Origin: Flavobacteriales bacterium
Lineage (GTDB): Bacteria; Bacteroidota; Bacteroidia; CAIKAF01
Direction of reading: 5' to 3'
DNA length: 32,846 nucleotides
Assembly (NCBI GenBank): GCA_026418175.1
Contig: JAOABX010000025.1
Coordinates: forward strand, 1 to 32,846
Under the pieces are notes generated by a model. That model had not been told where the DNA came from. It searched no databases and was given only the letters and a program-made list of their open reading frames with translations. The first letter of the stretch is position 1. Each line of letters starts with the position of its first letter. A program made the position numbers and the translations under genes. Below are positions 6,690 to 15,427 of this stretch, piece by piece.

Positions 6690-7982
6690 TCAACGGTCTT
6701 TTAAAGAATTAATATGAGCTACTCCATACAATTTGTGCGTTTGGTCTCCCGGCTGACGAACATATACTAATATTGTATAATCATTTTCGGTTTCGGCAAA
6801 ATCACCTTCTGTGAGTGATGTGATGCTTTCTCCGGTTTTTTTATTTTTTACTACATACATATAATTATAATATCCTTGTTTCAGCTGGGTAACTAATTCG
6901 TAGGTTCTATATTTTTCATTGTATTGTAATTTATACTGATCTAAAAGTAAACCGAATGTAAATCCTCCGGTTAGGTAAACCTCTCCTTCATCAAAAGGAA
7001 ATTCAGCCGGTAAACTAAAATATACATATGCATAATCCGGATCAATATTGGTTCCGTATGTATCTTGGTTGTAAATTACAAATCGTCCATTTATATCCGG
7101 CAGCATCTGATAGTTCCTAAAGGTACGAATAATGTCTGGGCGCAATAATATATGGTATTTTCCTTGGTCAATTAAAACTTTGTTAATGGGTTCAATAATC
7201 AGCATCAGTGTTTTTAAATCCAAAAACCGATATTGATTGCCTGCCGGAAAGGCAGTTTCAGCATTGGCATAATTATAAATGTATTTACCCGGACTTATAA
7301 ATTGAGGAGGAATATCATGTTTAACATTATCCCAGCGATTATTTTGCATGATTACCACTTGCAAATCATTGTAAGCATCCTGGATAGTAAGTCCGCCGGT
7401 ATTTAATGTAAAATATACTTCCTGATGCGTATTTCTTATTTGTACATCACTGGCATAACGTACCTTGGCATCTATTCCTACCCGCTGTTCAACTACCATG
7501 AAACGACGGGTAAATATGGTTTCATCAGGATGATCGGTTTTAAAAACACGTATGATGTAATTACCGGGAATGGTAGGTTGCATGTTTTCATTCGGAAAGT
7601 AAAACCAATAGTGGGTGTAGGGTTGTGTGGTGTTTGTACTAAACTTATAATCAAAGATCTCATAGTTTTCAAAGCCATTCATGTATTGTAAAAAAACTAA
7701 ATCAGAAGGTGTCCAGTCATAGTTACAATGAATTACTTGGTAGCTATATCGTTCAGTTCCCTGGTGCAGGTCATCAAACCCAATGCGAAGCCTTTGGCCG
7801 GAATTTAATTCGATAATGGGCATGGTTTGTACGGCTCCTTCTCGGTAAATTACCGGAAAACGAATATGGGGAACGTACACATAATCAGGCCTGATTGGAG
7901 CTTGGGATACCAACGACATTGAAATTAAATAACTTAAAATGAAGCAACTTGCCTGTATGATATTTATGTTTTTTGAATTCAT
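6690..7982 (-). CDS. Type IX secretion system plug protein (DUF5103 family)
   Basis: A 430-residue exported protein with a signal peptide ending near residue 27 (LVSQ-APIRP). It matches the family formerly called DUF5103, now T9SS plug protein. The family signatures are visible: VIHCNYDWTPSDL, then MNGFENYEIFDYKFSTNT, then YTHYWFYFPNEN and IPGNYIIRVF. In Flavobacterium the Plug protein closes the periplasmic end of the giant SprA translocon when no PorV-bound cargo is engaged. This fits a genome that encodes several T9SS cargo proteins in the same window. It is the first gene of a three-gene minus-strand operon and is divergent from nqrA, with about 110 bp of shared promoter region between the two starts (7983-8093). 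Confidence 0.85.
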   Translation of the reverse strand: MNSKNINIIQASCFILSYLISMSLVSQAPIRPDYVYVPHIRFPVIYREGAVQTMPIIELNSGQRLRIGFDDLHQGTERYSYQVIHCNYDWTPSDLVFLQYMNGFENYEIFDYKFSTNTTQPYTHYWFYFPNENMQPTIPGNYIIRVFKTDHPDETIFTRRFMVVEQRVGIDAKVRYASDVQIRNTHQEVYFTLNTGGLTIQDAYNDLQVVIMQNNRWDNVKHDIPPQFISPGKYIYNYANAETAFPAGNQYRFLDLKTLMLIIEPINKVLIDQGKYHILLRPDIIRTFRNYQMLPDINGRFVIYNQDTYGTNIDPDYAYVYFSLPAEFPFDEGEVYLTGGFTFGLLLDQYKLQYNEKYRTYELVTQLKQGYYNYMYVVKNKKTGESITSLTEGDFAETENDYTILVYVRQPGDQTHKLYGVAHINSLKDR

Positions 7983-8093
7983 TTGAAAATACGAGTAATT
8001 GAACTAAGATGAAAAAAAATTGTTTTTTTGAGTAATGAATTGCTAAAAATTATCAAATTTGCCACCGTTTCCTCCACAAAGTACGAAAATCTG

Positions 8094-9470
8094 ATGGGAA
8101 AGAACATTAAAATTAAAAAAGGCCTGGATATCCGGTTGGATGGAGAAGCCGAAAAAATACTGGTAAATGCAGAAATGCCAGAAACCGTGGCAATACGCCC
8201 GGAAGATTTTGTGGCTATGAAGCCTAAAGTGTTAGTAAATACCGGCGATGAAGTAAAAGCCGGAACCCCACTGATGTACGATAAAAACAATCCACAAGTA
8301 ATGATTTGTGCTCCGGTAAGTGGAGAAATTGTGGAAGTAAAACGTGGGGCAAAACGGGTACTGGAAGAAATACGAATACTAGCAGATAAAGAAATTTCAT
8401 ATCTTCCGTTTCATGTTGGTAATCCGGAAAATCTTACCAGAGAACAATTAATAGATTTATTGTGTAAAAGTGGTGCCTGGAACTTTATTCGTCAACGCCC
8501 GTACAGTGCGGTAGCTAATCCGGAAAAAGCTCCCAAAGCTATTTTTGTGTCTGCTTTTGATTCGTCGCCTTTGGCACCCGATGCTGATTTTGTGGTGCAG
8601 GGAAATGAAAAATATTTTGAAGCAGGCCTTGCAGCATTGAAAAAGCTTTGTCCTGTAGTACATTTAAATGTTCATAAGGATAGGGTCAAATCTCCGCTTT
8701 TTTTACAGGCTAAAGGGGTAGAAATAAATACATTTTCCGGGCCTCATCCCTCAGGTAATATAGGTGTACAGATTCATCATATTGATCCAATCAATAAAGG
8801 AGAAATTGTTTGGTACTCCACCCCGCAAGATTTAGTGATTATAGGCCGTTTGTTGTTGGAAGGACGTTATGACACACACCGAATAGTGGCAGTTACCGGT
8901 TCGCAGGTAAAGAAACGCCGTTATGTTCGGACCATTCAGGGGGCAAACATCAAATCCATTATAGGAACAGATAATGTAGAAGGGACTGATAATCGATATA
9001 TCAGTGGTAATGTACTCACCGGTACCAAAATTCCGGCCGACGGGTTCCTTGGGTTTTATGATACACAGATTACTGTTATTCCTGAAGGGCATGAACCGGA
9101 GTTTTTTGGATGGTTGGCTCCCGGCTTCAATAAATTCAGCAACTCCAGAACATTCTTTACCTGGGCTATGCCGGGTAAACGTTTTAAGTTGAATACCAAC
9201 ATGCATGGGGAAGAAAGAGCCTTTGTAGTAACCGGAGAATACGAAAAAGTATTCCCTATGGACATTTATCCAGTTCAATTACTGAAAGCAATTATTACAA
9301 ACGATATTGAAGCTCAGGAAAACCTGGGCATTTATGAAGTTGCTCCGGAAGACTTTGCCTTGTGCGAATTTGTATGCACCTCTAAGATTAATTCGCAGGA
9401 GATTGTGCGCAAAGGGCTGGAAGCACTGTATTTAGAAGAAATTGAATCTCAAAAAGAAGTACATCACTAA
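8094..9470 (+). CDS. nqrA: Na+-translocating NADH:quinone reductase subunit A
   Basis: The peripheral cytoplasmic subunit A of the sodium-pumping NADH:quinone oxidoreductase, involved in ubiquinone/menaquinone interaction. The ATG at 8094 gives 458 residues starting MGKNIKIKKGLDIRLDGEAE, the typical NqrA start; an upstream in-frame extension to 8028 reads as untranslated leader. Characteristic segments include KPKVLVNTGDEVKAGTPLMYDK and APVSGEIVEVKRGAKRV (barrel-sandwich-like N-terminal part), and FTWAMPGKRFKLNTNMHGEERAF with its following SLBB-like region. It is first in the nqrABCDEF operon. A near-match -7 box CAAATTTG (8054-8061) lies 32 nt upstream, with TTTG at 8027-8030 as a poor -33 candidate. 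Confidence 0.96.
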   Translation: MGKNIKIKKGLDIRLDGEAEKILVNAEMPETVAIRPEDFVAMKPKVLVNTGDEVKAGTPLMYDKNNPQVMICAPVSGEIVEVKRGAKRVLEEIRILADKEISYLPFHVGNPENLTREQLIDLLCKSGAWNFIRQRPYSAVANPEKAPKAIFVSAFDSSPLAPDADFVVQGNEKYFEAGLAALKKLCPVVHLNVHKDRVKSPLFLQAKGVEINTFSGPHPSGNIGVQIHHIDPINKGEIVWYSTPQDLVIIGRLLLEGRYDTHRIVAVTGSQVKKRRYVRTIQGANIKSIIGTDNVEGTDNRYISGNVLTGTKIPADGFLGFYDTQITVIPEGHEPEFFGWLAPGFNKFSNSRTFFTWAMPGKRFKLNTNMHGEERAFVVTGEYEKVFPMDIYPVQLLKAIITNDIEAQENLGIYEVAPEDFALCEFVCTSKINSQEIVRKGLEALYLEEIESQKEVHH

Positions 9471-9488
9471 AATTTGCATTCTTCAAGT

Positions 9489-10682
9489 ATGAAGCCATTG
9501 AGAAATATGATGGAGAAGCTGGAACCACATTTTAAAGAAGGTGGAAAGCTTCATAAATTCTGGCCGGTTTACGACGGTTTTGCAACCTTTTTGTTTGTGC
9601 CTGGGCATACTACTCAAAAAGGGGCACACATTCGCGATGGAATTGATTTAAAACGTACCATGATTACTGTGGTACTTGCCATGATACCGGCATTGTTATT
9701 TGGTATATACAATGTTGGATATCAGCATTTCCAAGCCATAGGCCAACTTGATTCTGTTTCTACCGGTGATATTATCACCTATGGTTTAATGAAGGTATTG
9801 CCGCTGATTATTGTTTCATATGCGGTGGGTCTCGGTGTTGAATTTGGGTTTAGTATTGCCAAAAGCCATTCAATTAATGAAGGTTTTTTGGTAAGTGGTT
9901 TGTTGATTCCGCTTACCTGTCCACCAGATATGCCGCTATGGATGGTAGCTATTGCAACGGTATTTGCAGTTGTGATTGGAAAAGAAGTATTTGGTGGAAC
10001 CGGTATGAATGTATTAAATGTGGCTCTCACCGCCCGTGCATTTTTATTCTTTGCATATCCGGCATACATATCCGGAGATAAAGTATGGATCAGTTTGGGA
10101 GGGGAAAATGCCGTAGATGGATTTACGGGTGCAACAGCATTGGCCCAATTTACCAGCCAAGGGCCTAATATTACTAATCCGGTAGGCCAGCCCATGGGAT
10201 TCATGGAAGGATTTATAGGATTAGTTCCTGGCTCCATTGGCGAAACCTCTACGTTGGCCATTTTAATCGGGGCACTGATATTAGGTCTTTCTGGCATTGG
10301 TAGCTTGAGAATTATGGTTTCTGTATTTGCCGGAGGATATATTATGGCCACATTGCTTAATCTATTGTCATCTTCATTCCCGGATAATCCATATTTAACA
10401 GTACCTGCGCATTTGCATTTAGTGTTTGGTGGTTTTGCCTTTGGTGCGGTGTTTATGGCTACTGACCCTGTAACGGCTGCTCAAACAGCTATCGGAAAAG
10501 TAATTTATGGTTTCCTAATAGGTGCATTTACTATAATTATTCGAGTGCTCAATCCGGCTTATCCGGAAGGAATGATGCTAAGTATATTATTTATGAATGT
10601 GGCTGCGCCGCTAATAGATTATTATGTGGTTCAAGCCAATATCAAGAGAAGATTAAAACGTGTAACCGTTAAAGCAGCCTAA
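9489..10682 (+). CDS. nqrB: Na+-translocating NADH:quinone reductase subunit B
   Basis: The membrane core subunit of Na+-NQR, carrying covalently bound FMN, riboflavin and the sodium path. It is 397 residues from the ATG at 9489, reading MKPLRNMMEKLEPHF, the usual start; a TTG at 9474 is less likely. About ten membrane helices follow a 55-residue cytoplasmic N-terminus. The flavin attachment motif DGFTGATALAQ places the FMN-linked threonine at T216. The family motif GKEVFGGTGMNVLNVALTARAF is intact around 164-185. The gene is 18 nt downstream of nqrA and 3 nt upstream of nqrC. It partners NqrC and NqrD/E in the membrane. Confidence 0.96.
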   Translation: MKPLRNMMEKLEPHFKEGGKLHKFWPVYDGFATFLFVPGHTTQKGAHIRDGIDLKRTMITVVLAMIPALLFGIYNVGYQHFQAIGQLDSVSTGDIITYGLMKVLPLIIVSYAVGLGVEFGFSIAKSHSINEGFLVSGLLIPLTCPPDMPLWMVAIATVFAVVIGKEVFGGTGMNVLNVALTARAFLFFAYPAYISGDKVWISLGGENAVDGFTGATALAQFTSQGPNITNPVGQPMGFMEGFIGLVPGSIGETSTLAILIGALILGLSGIGSLRIMVSVFAGGYIMATLLNLLSSSFPDNPYLTVPAHLHLVFGGFAFGAVFMATDPVTAAQTAIGKVIYGFLIGAFTIIIRVLNPAYPEGMMLSILFMNVAAPLIDYYVVQANIKRRLKRVTVKAA

Positions 10683-10685
10683 GTC

Positions 10686-11477
10686 ATGAACAGAGAAAGT
10701 AATGCATACATCATACTCTTTTCAGCAGTAATGGTAATTGTAGTGGGTGTTAGCCTGGCCCTGATTGCTCAGGTTACTAAGCCTAATTTTATTAAAAATC
10801 AGCGCTTGGAAAAAATGCAGAACATTTTGTCTTCTGTAAATATTCAAGTATCTCCCTCCGAAGCAGAAGCAGCTTATGAAAAATATATTACCGGTAGCGT
10901 AGTGTACAAAATGGATGGAACATTGGTAGAAGGGGTGGATGCTTTTGAACAGGTAGATCTTGCAAAAGAACTAAAGAAACCTGATAGCCAGCAATATTTT
11001 CCATTATATGAATGTACCAAAGAAGATGGAAAGTACTTCATTATTCCGATGCGTGGAAAAGGTCTTTGGGATGCTATTTGGGGATATGTGGCCATTAAAG
11101 AAGATGCCGTAACAGTAGCTGGTGCTGTATTTGACCACAAAGGCGAAACCCCCGGATTAGGTGCAGAAATTGCCAAAACGCCATTTCAGGAACAATTCCC
11201 GAGCAAGAAAATTGTTGATGCTACCGGCACATTTACAGGTATTGAGGTAGCTAAAGCAGGTAAACATCCGGCCGGCTATGAACACGGGGTAGATGGAATA
11301 TCAGGAGGAACTATTACCAGCAATGGAGTAAATGATATGCTTATGAAATATCTTAAAGCATTTAGAAATTATATTGAAAAAAATAATGTTTTACAGCCGG
11401 TTATTCAGGAACCGGTGATAGAAGAGTTAGCTGTTGATAGCTTAGCAACTGACTCTACAACCGTTATTGCAGAATAA
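10686..11477 (+). CDS. nqrC: Na+-translocating NADH:quinone reductase subunit C
   Basis: The subunit with one N-terminal membrane helix (about residues 8-30) and a periplasmic flavin domain; it passes electrons between NqrD/E and NqrB. It is 263 residues. The FMN-binding domain shows GLWDAIWGYVAI, DHKGETPGLGAEI and the covalent flavin motif DGISGGTITSNG, with T209 as the attachment residue; the SGGT here replaces the commoner SGAT but keeps the threonine. The C-terminal ~35 residues (from about 228) are an acidic, Val/Glu/Thr-rich tail outside the conserved domain. It starts 3 nt after nqrB and ends 34 nt before nqrD, the widest gap inside the operon. Confidence 0.95.
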   Translation: MNRESNAYIILFSAVMVIVVGVSLALIAQVTKPNFIKNQRLEKMQNILSSVNIQVSPSEAEAAYEKYITGSVVYKMDGTLVEGVDAFEQVDLAKELKKPDSQQYFPLYECTKEDGKYFIIPMRGKGLWDAIWGYVAIKEDAVTVAGAVFDHKGETPGLGAEIAKTPFQEQFPSKKIVDATGTFTGIEVAKAGKHPAGYEHGVDGISGGTITSNGVNDMLMKYLKAFRNYIEKNNVLQPVIQEPVIEELAVDSLATDSTTVIAE

Positions 11478-11511
11478 TTGATATTGTTAATTATTAATAA
11501 ACCATAACGCC

Positions 11512-12189
11512 ATGAGTACTGAAACCACTACGGCTAAAGTGGCAAAAAAGGAAAAAGAAGCTCTTTTTTCTGCCAAAAGAATGAAACTTATTACAGATCC
11601 TTTGAATGACAACAACCCTGTAACAGTGCAGGTATTGGGTATTTGTTCAGCCTTGGCAATTACAGTTCAGGTAAAACCATCGCTATTTATGTTTGGTGGG
11701 GTATTGTTTGTTGTAACGCTGGGGAATGTAATTGTATCATTAATTCGTAATTTAATTCCTTCCAGAGTGCGTATAATTGCACAGTTGGTAATTGTTGCTG
11801 CCCTGGTAATTATAGTGGATTTATTGTTGAAGGCATATGCCTACGATATGAGTAAGCAACTTTCAGTATTTGTGGGGTTAATCATTACCAATTGTATTGT
11901 AATGGGGCGTTTGGAAGCATTTGCTATGGGTAATAAATGGTGGCCATCTTTGCTTGATGGCGTTGGTAATGCATTGGGGTATGGTATTCTCCTTGTATTG
12001 GTAGCTTCAGTCCGCGAAATATTTGGCAGTGGCACTTGGTTAGGTTTTCAAGTGATTCCACAGGCAGTTTACGACATGGGGTATGTAAACAATGGATTGA
12101 TGATTCTTCCTCCTATGGCCCTGATAGTGGTAGGTTTGATTATTTGGATACAGCGGGCTAAAAATACTAAACTCATTGAAGCAAATTAA
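11512..12189 (+). CDS. nqrD: Na+-translocating NADH:quinone reductase subunit D
   Basis: An integral membrane subunit that, with NqrE, forms the inverted pair holding the intramembrane iron centre and helps route electrons and sodium. It is 225 residues with six hydrophobic helices after a charged 35-residue N-terminus. Recognisable stretches are QVLGICSALAITVQVKPS (one conserved Cys, C44) and FVGLIITNCIVMGRLEAFAMGN (second conserved Cys), placing the two iron-ligand cysteines where the family has them. It is related to RnfE/RsxE. The N-terminal Thr/Lys-rich stretch (STETTTAKVAKKEKEALF) is longer than in many proteobacterial NqrD proteins. Confidence 0.95.
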   Translation: MSTETTTAKVAKKEKEALFSAKRMKLITDPLNDNNPVTVQVLGICSALAITVQVKPSLFMFGGVLFVVTLGNVIVSLIRNLIPSRVRIIAQLVIVAALVIIVDLLLKAYAYDMSKQLSVFVGLIITNCIVMGRLEAFAMGNKWWPSLLDGVGNALGYGILLVLVASVREIFGSGTWLGFQVIPQAVYDMGYVNNGLMILPPMALIVVGLIIWIQRAKNTKLIEAN

Positions 12190-12203
12190 TAATTGAAGAG
12201 TCT

Positions 12204-12818
12204 ATGGAACTAGTAAATATATTTGTAAAGTCAATCTTTGTTGAGAACATGATATTTGCCTACTTCTTGGGCATGTGTTCTTATTTGGCTGTATCAAAAA
12301 AAGTAAAAACAGCACTTGGATTGGGCATGGCTGTTATCTTCGTATTGGGATTTACCGTACCTATTAATTATATTTTAGAAAATTATCTACTAAAAGAAGG
12401 TGCATTGAAGTGGTTGAGTCCTGAATTTGCTTCGGTTGACCTTAGCTTTCTCAGTTTCCTCATGTTTATTGCAGTGGTAGCTGCTTTTGTGCAATTAGTA
12501 GAAATGGCGGTTGAGAAGTTTTCGCCCTCGTTGTATGCTTCGTTGGGAATATTTTTACCACTAATTGCAGTAAATTGTTCAATCTTGGGAGGAGCTTTAT
12601 TTATGCAGCAACGTGACTATCCTACCTTGGCTCATGCCACTGTTTTTGGTTTAGGTTCCGGAGTGGGTTGGATGTTTGCTATAGTTTTTATTGCCGCTAT
12701 TCGCGAAAAGATTCGTTATTCGCATATTCCTGCTCCTTTGAGAGGGTTAGGCATTGCCTTTATCCTTACTGGATTAATGGGGATTGCATTTATGAGTTTT
12801 ATGGGTATTAAACTTTAA
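12204..12818 (+). CDS. nqrE: Na+-translocating NADH:quinone reductase subunit E
   Basis: A 204-residue membrane subunit with six helices, paired with NqrD in opposite topology around the iron centre. The family motif [28 protein letters not shown] near the N-terminus contains the first ligand cysteine, and [23 protein letters not shown] contains the second. It is homologous to RnfA/RsxA, but the presence of nqrA, nqrB and nqrF in the same operon makes it NqrE. It starts 14 nt after nqrD and ends 11 nt before nqrF. Confidence 0.95.
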   Translation: MELVNIFVKSIFVENMIFAYFLGMCSYLAVSKKVKTALGLGMAVIFVLGFTVPINYILENYLLKEGALKWLSPEFASVDLSFLSFLMFIAVVAAFVQLVEMAVEKFSPSLYASLGIFLPLIAVNCSILGGALFMQQRDYPTLAHATVFGLGSGVGWMFAIVFIAAIREKIRYSHIPAPLRGLGIAFILTGLMGIAFMSFMGIKL

Positions 12819-12829
12819 CTGAATATATC

Positions 12830-14143
12830 ATGATTTTTTTAGAAATCAGTGCATTACAAATCGGAGTTGCCGTAGCAGTTTTTCTATTCGTAATTCTTTT
12901 ATTGGTAGCATTGCTGCTATTTGCCAAAGCTAAATTAACCCAGTCGGGCCCTGTAAAAATTACAATCAACGGAGAAAAGACCATCGAAGTAAAAGCAGGA
13001 AGTACACTTTTAGCAACCTTAAGTAACGAAAAAATATTTCTCCCTTCTGCTTGCGGTGGAGGTGGTACCTGTGCCATGTGTCGTTGCCAGGTATTAGAAG
13101 GCGGTGGCGAAATTCTTCAAACAGAGGTTGGATATTTTTCTCGAAAGGAAATAGCTGATAAATGGCGCTTGGGATGTCAGGTAAAAGTACGCAATGACAT
13201 GAGTATTCGTATTCCGGAAGAAATTTTTGGTATAAAAAAATGGGAATGCGAAGTGGTATCAAATTATAATGTGGCTACTTACATTAAAGAATTTGTAGTT
13301 AAATTACCTGAAGGTGAAACCTTGAATTTCCAATCAGGTGGGTATATTCAGATTGATGTACCACCGATAGAAGTGGATTTTAAAACTATTGACATATCAC
13401 CAGCTCCCGATGATCCTGCCGGTAAAGATAAATTTAAAGAAGACTGGGATAAGTATAATCTTTGGGACTTAAAAATGGTGAGCAAGGAGCCGGTGTTCCG
13501 TGCGTATTCTATGGCCAATCACCCTGCAGAAGGGAACATCATCATGTTAAACATTCGTATTGCTACACCTCCATGGGATCGAGCTAACAATCGGTGGATG
13601 AATGTAAATCCGGGAATTTGCTCTTCGTATGTATTTTCTCGCAAACCCGGAGACAAGGTAACCATATCAGGACCTTACGGTGAATTCTTTATTAAAAATA
13701 CTGATAAGGAAATGGTATACATTGGCGGTGGGGCTGGCATGGCACCACTTCGTTCACATATCTTCCATTTATTTCATACGCTGAAAACCAATCGTAAGGT
13801 TTCTTACTGGTATGGGGGGCGTTCAAAACGTGAACTCTTTTACATTGATCATTTTCGGAAAATTGAAAAAGAATTCCCCAATTTTAAATTTTATGTAGTT
13901 TTATCAGAACCGCTACCGGAAGACAACTGGAAAGAAAAAAAATCATTAGATGATGATGGCGATGGATTTGTAGGTTTTGTGCATCAGGCGTTCATTGATC
14001 ATTACCTGAGTAAACATCCTGATCCGGAAGAAATTGAATTTTATTTCTGTGGCCCACCCATGATGAATAAAGCGGTTGTAAAAATGTGTGAAGACTGGGG
14101 AGTACCAAAAGAACATGTATCATTTGACGACTTTGGAGGATAA
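12830..14143 (+). CDS. nqrF: Na+-translocating NADH:quinone reductase subunit F
   Basis: The electron entry subunit, which oxidises NADH and passes electrons through FAD and a 2Fe-2S cluster. It is 437 residues: one N-terminal membrane helix (about 8-32), then a plant-type ferredoxin domain with ligands C75, C81, C84 (in [10 protein letters not shown]) and C116, then a ferredoxin-reductase module. That module shows the FAD motif [10 protein letters not shown], the NAD-binding [12 protein letters not shown] and [13 protein letters not shown], and ends FDDFGG as is usual. It is the last gene of the nqr operon; a strong intrinsic terminator begins 8 nt after the stop codon. Confidence 0.97.
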   Translation: MIFLEISALQIGVAVAVFLFVILLLVALLLFAKAKLTQSGPVKITINGEKTIEVKAGSTLLATLSNEKIFLPSACGGGGTCAMCRCQVLEGGGEILQTEVGYFSRKEIADKWRLGCQVKVRNDMSIRIPEEIFGIKKWECEVVSNYNVATYIKEFVVKLPEGETLNFQSGGYIQIDVPPIEVDFKTIDISPAPDDPAGKDKFKEDWDKYNLWDLKMVSKEPVFRAYSMANHPAEGNIIMLNIRIATPPWDRANNRWMNVNPGICSSYVFSRKPGDKVTISGPYGEFFIKNTDKEMVYIGGGAGMAPLRSHIFHLFHTLKTNRKVSYWYGGRSKRELFYIDHFRKIEKEFPNFKFYVVLSEPLPEDNWKEKKSLDDDGDGFVGFVHQAFIDHYLSKHPDPEEIEFYFCGPPMMNKAVVKMCEDWGVPKEHVSFDDFGG

Positions 14144-14150
14144 TAATTTT

Positions 14151-14175
14151 AACCCGGCTACTGCCGGGTTTTTTA
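14151..14175 (+). terminator. Intrinsic terminator of the nqr operon
   Basis: AACCCGGC-TACT-GCCGGGTT is a perfect 8-bp stem with a 4-nt loop, followed by TTTTATTTT. It lies 8 nt after the nqrF stop and 59 nt before pabB. Confidence 0.9.
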
Positions 14176-14233
14176 TTTTCGATTTTTTTCTTTTGCTTTC
14201 CCGTAAGGTATTTTTCCATTCATTTGTAATCCA

Positions 14234-15427
14234 ATGAAAACGCCTTTTTTCCACTGGATAAATCCTGATCCGCAAGCCGGATGGAATAAGGCGTACCAAT
14301 TAAGGTATCATTCAATTGCCGCATTTAATGCAGAACAGGTTTATGATGATCAAAACACAACCTATAATCCTGCAGCAATCAATGAGTTTATTCTGAGAAA
14401 CAGAGGAAAGTGGATTTTCTTTTTTATTGCTTATGATTTTTCCTATCGTTATTTACCTGTTCATCCTGCTAAAAGTTTGTTTCAAGTTCCTTCTGTGATA
14501 ATAATTGCTACGGATGATGTTGTGGTGAATGATCAGAATTTAATTAAAAAGAAACAAAACAAATCACCCAATGAAATTCAGTTGCCACAATCACTGGTGG
14601 ATGAACATACCTATTTGAAAATATTTGAATCGCTGAAAAAACATATTCAACAAGGTGATATTTATGAAATAAATTATTGTATTCCGTTTTTGGCAAAGGC
14701 TGAATTAGCCGATACTTATCACTTATGGCAGTACCTGATTACGTACCAGCCCATGCCATTTAGTATTTATTTTACATATGGCAACCTGCATATTATGAGT
14801 GCCAGCCCCGAACGTTTTTTTACCATTCATAATTCTCACATCGTTTCTCAACCGATGAAAGGAACGTTACGGAGAAAGAATCCAATAGATATTGAAAAGG
14901 AACAGCTAATACTGAAAAATAATCCAAAAGAACAAAGTGAAAATGTAATGATTGTTGATTTGGTAAGAAATGACCTTTCCCGCATTGCTACGAAGGGTAG
15001 TGTTAATGTAGATGAATTGTTTGGCGTATATACTTTCCCTAAGGTTCATCAAATGATTTCAACCATCCGGGCAACCATAAAGCCCGAAACTTCATTTACC
15101 GCAATTATGGAAGCTTTATTCCCCATGGGATCAATGACAGGGGCTCCGAAGATACGGGCCATGCAATTGATTAGTGAGTATGAGCCTGCTTCCAGAGGAG
15201 CATTTTCTGGAACTTTGGGATATATTGATCCTCAAGGAAACATGGATTGCAGTGTGTTAATTCGATCAATTTTTTATCACTCCGCAGAAAAAAAGCTTAC
15301 TTTCAGTGCCGGTAGTGCCATTACTTCGCAAGCTTCCGGACCTGAAGAATATAATGAATGCATGCTTAAAGCTTCTGCTATTTTTAAGGTATTAAAATCC
15401 TATCCACATGCATCCGCTGGAATCTAA
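14234..15427 (+). CDS. pabB: Aminodeoxychorismate synthase component I (chorismate-binding enzyme)
   Basis: A 397-residue chorismate-utilising enzyme. PabB converts chorismate (with ammonia from PabA) to 4-amino-4-deoxychorismate for folate synthesis. Motifs in the catalytic domain are GDIYEINYCIPF, SASPERFF, the lysine-bearing QPMKGTLRR (K209, typical of PabB; anthranilate synthase has Ala there), IVDLVRNDLSR, FPMGSMTGAPKIRAM and AGSAITSQASGPEEYNE. The N-terminal 120 residues are divergent. The Lys supports PabB rather than TrpE or isochorismate synthase. No pabA or pabC is adjacent. Its last 20 bases overlap tilS, suggesting translational coupling. A near-match -7 box (TTCATTTG, 14218-14225) sits just upstream of the ATG. 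Confidence 0.88.
   Translation: MKTPFFHWINPDPQAGWNKAYQLRYHSIAAFNAEQVYDDQNTTYNPAAINEFILRNRGKWIFFFIAYDFSYRYLPVHPAKSLFQVPSVIIIATDDVVVNDQNLIKKKQNKSPNEIQLPQSLVDEHTYLKIFESLKKHIQQGDIYEINYCIPFLAKAELADTYHLWQYLITYQPMPFSIYFTYGNLHIMSASPERFFTIHNSHIVSQPMKGTLRRKNPIDIEKEQLILKNNPKEQSENVMIVDLVRNDLSRIATKGSVNVDELFGVYTFPKVHQMISTIRATIKPETSFTAIMEALFPMGSMTGAPKIRAMQLISEYEPASRGAFSGTLGYIDPQGNMDCSVLIRSIFYHSAEKKLTFSAGSAITSQASGPEEYNECMLKASAIFKVLKSYPHASAGI

Noticed and set aside
9779-10351. 190-residue antisense ORF opposite nqrB
   Set aside because: It mirrors the conserved membrane protein NqrB exactly; Pro/Asn/Ile-rich translation and no signals make it a shadow.
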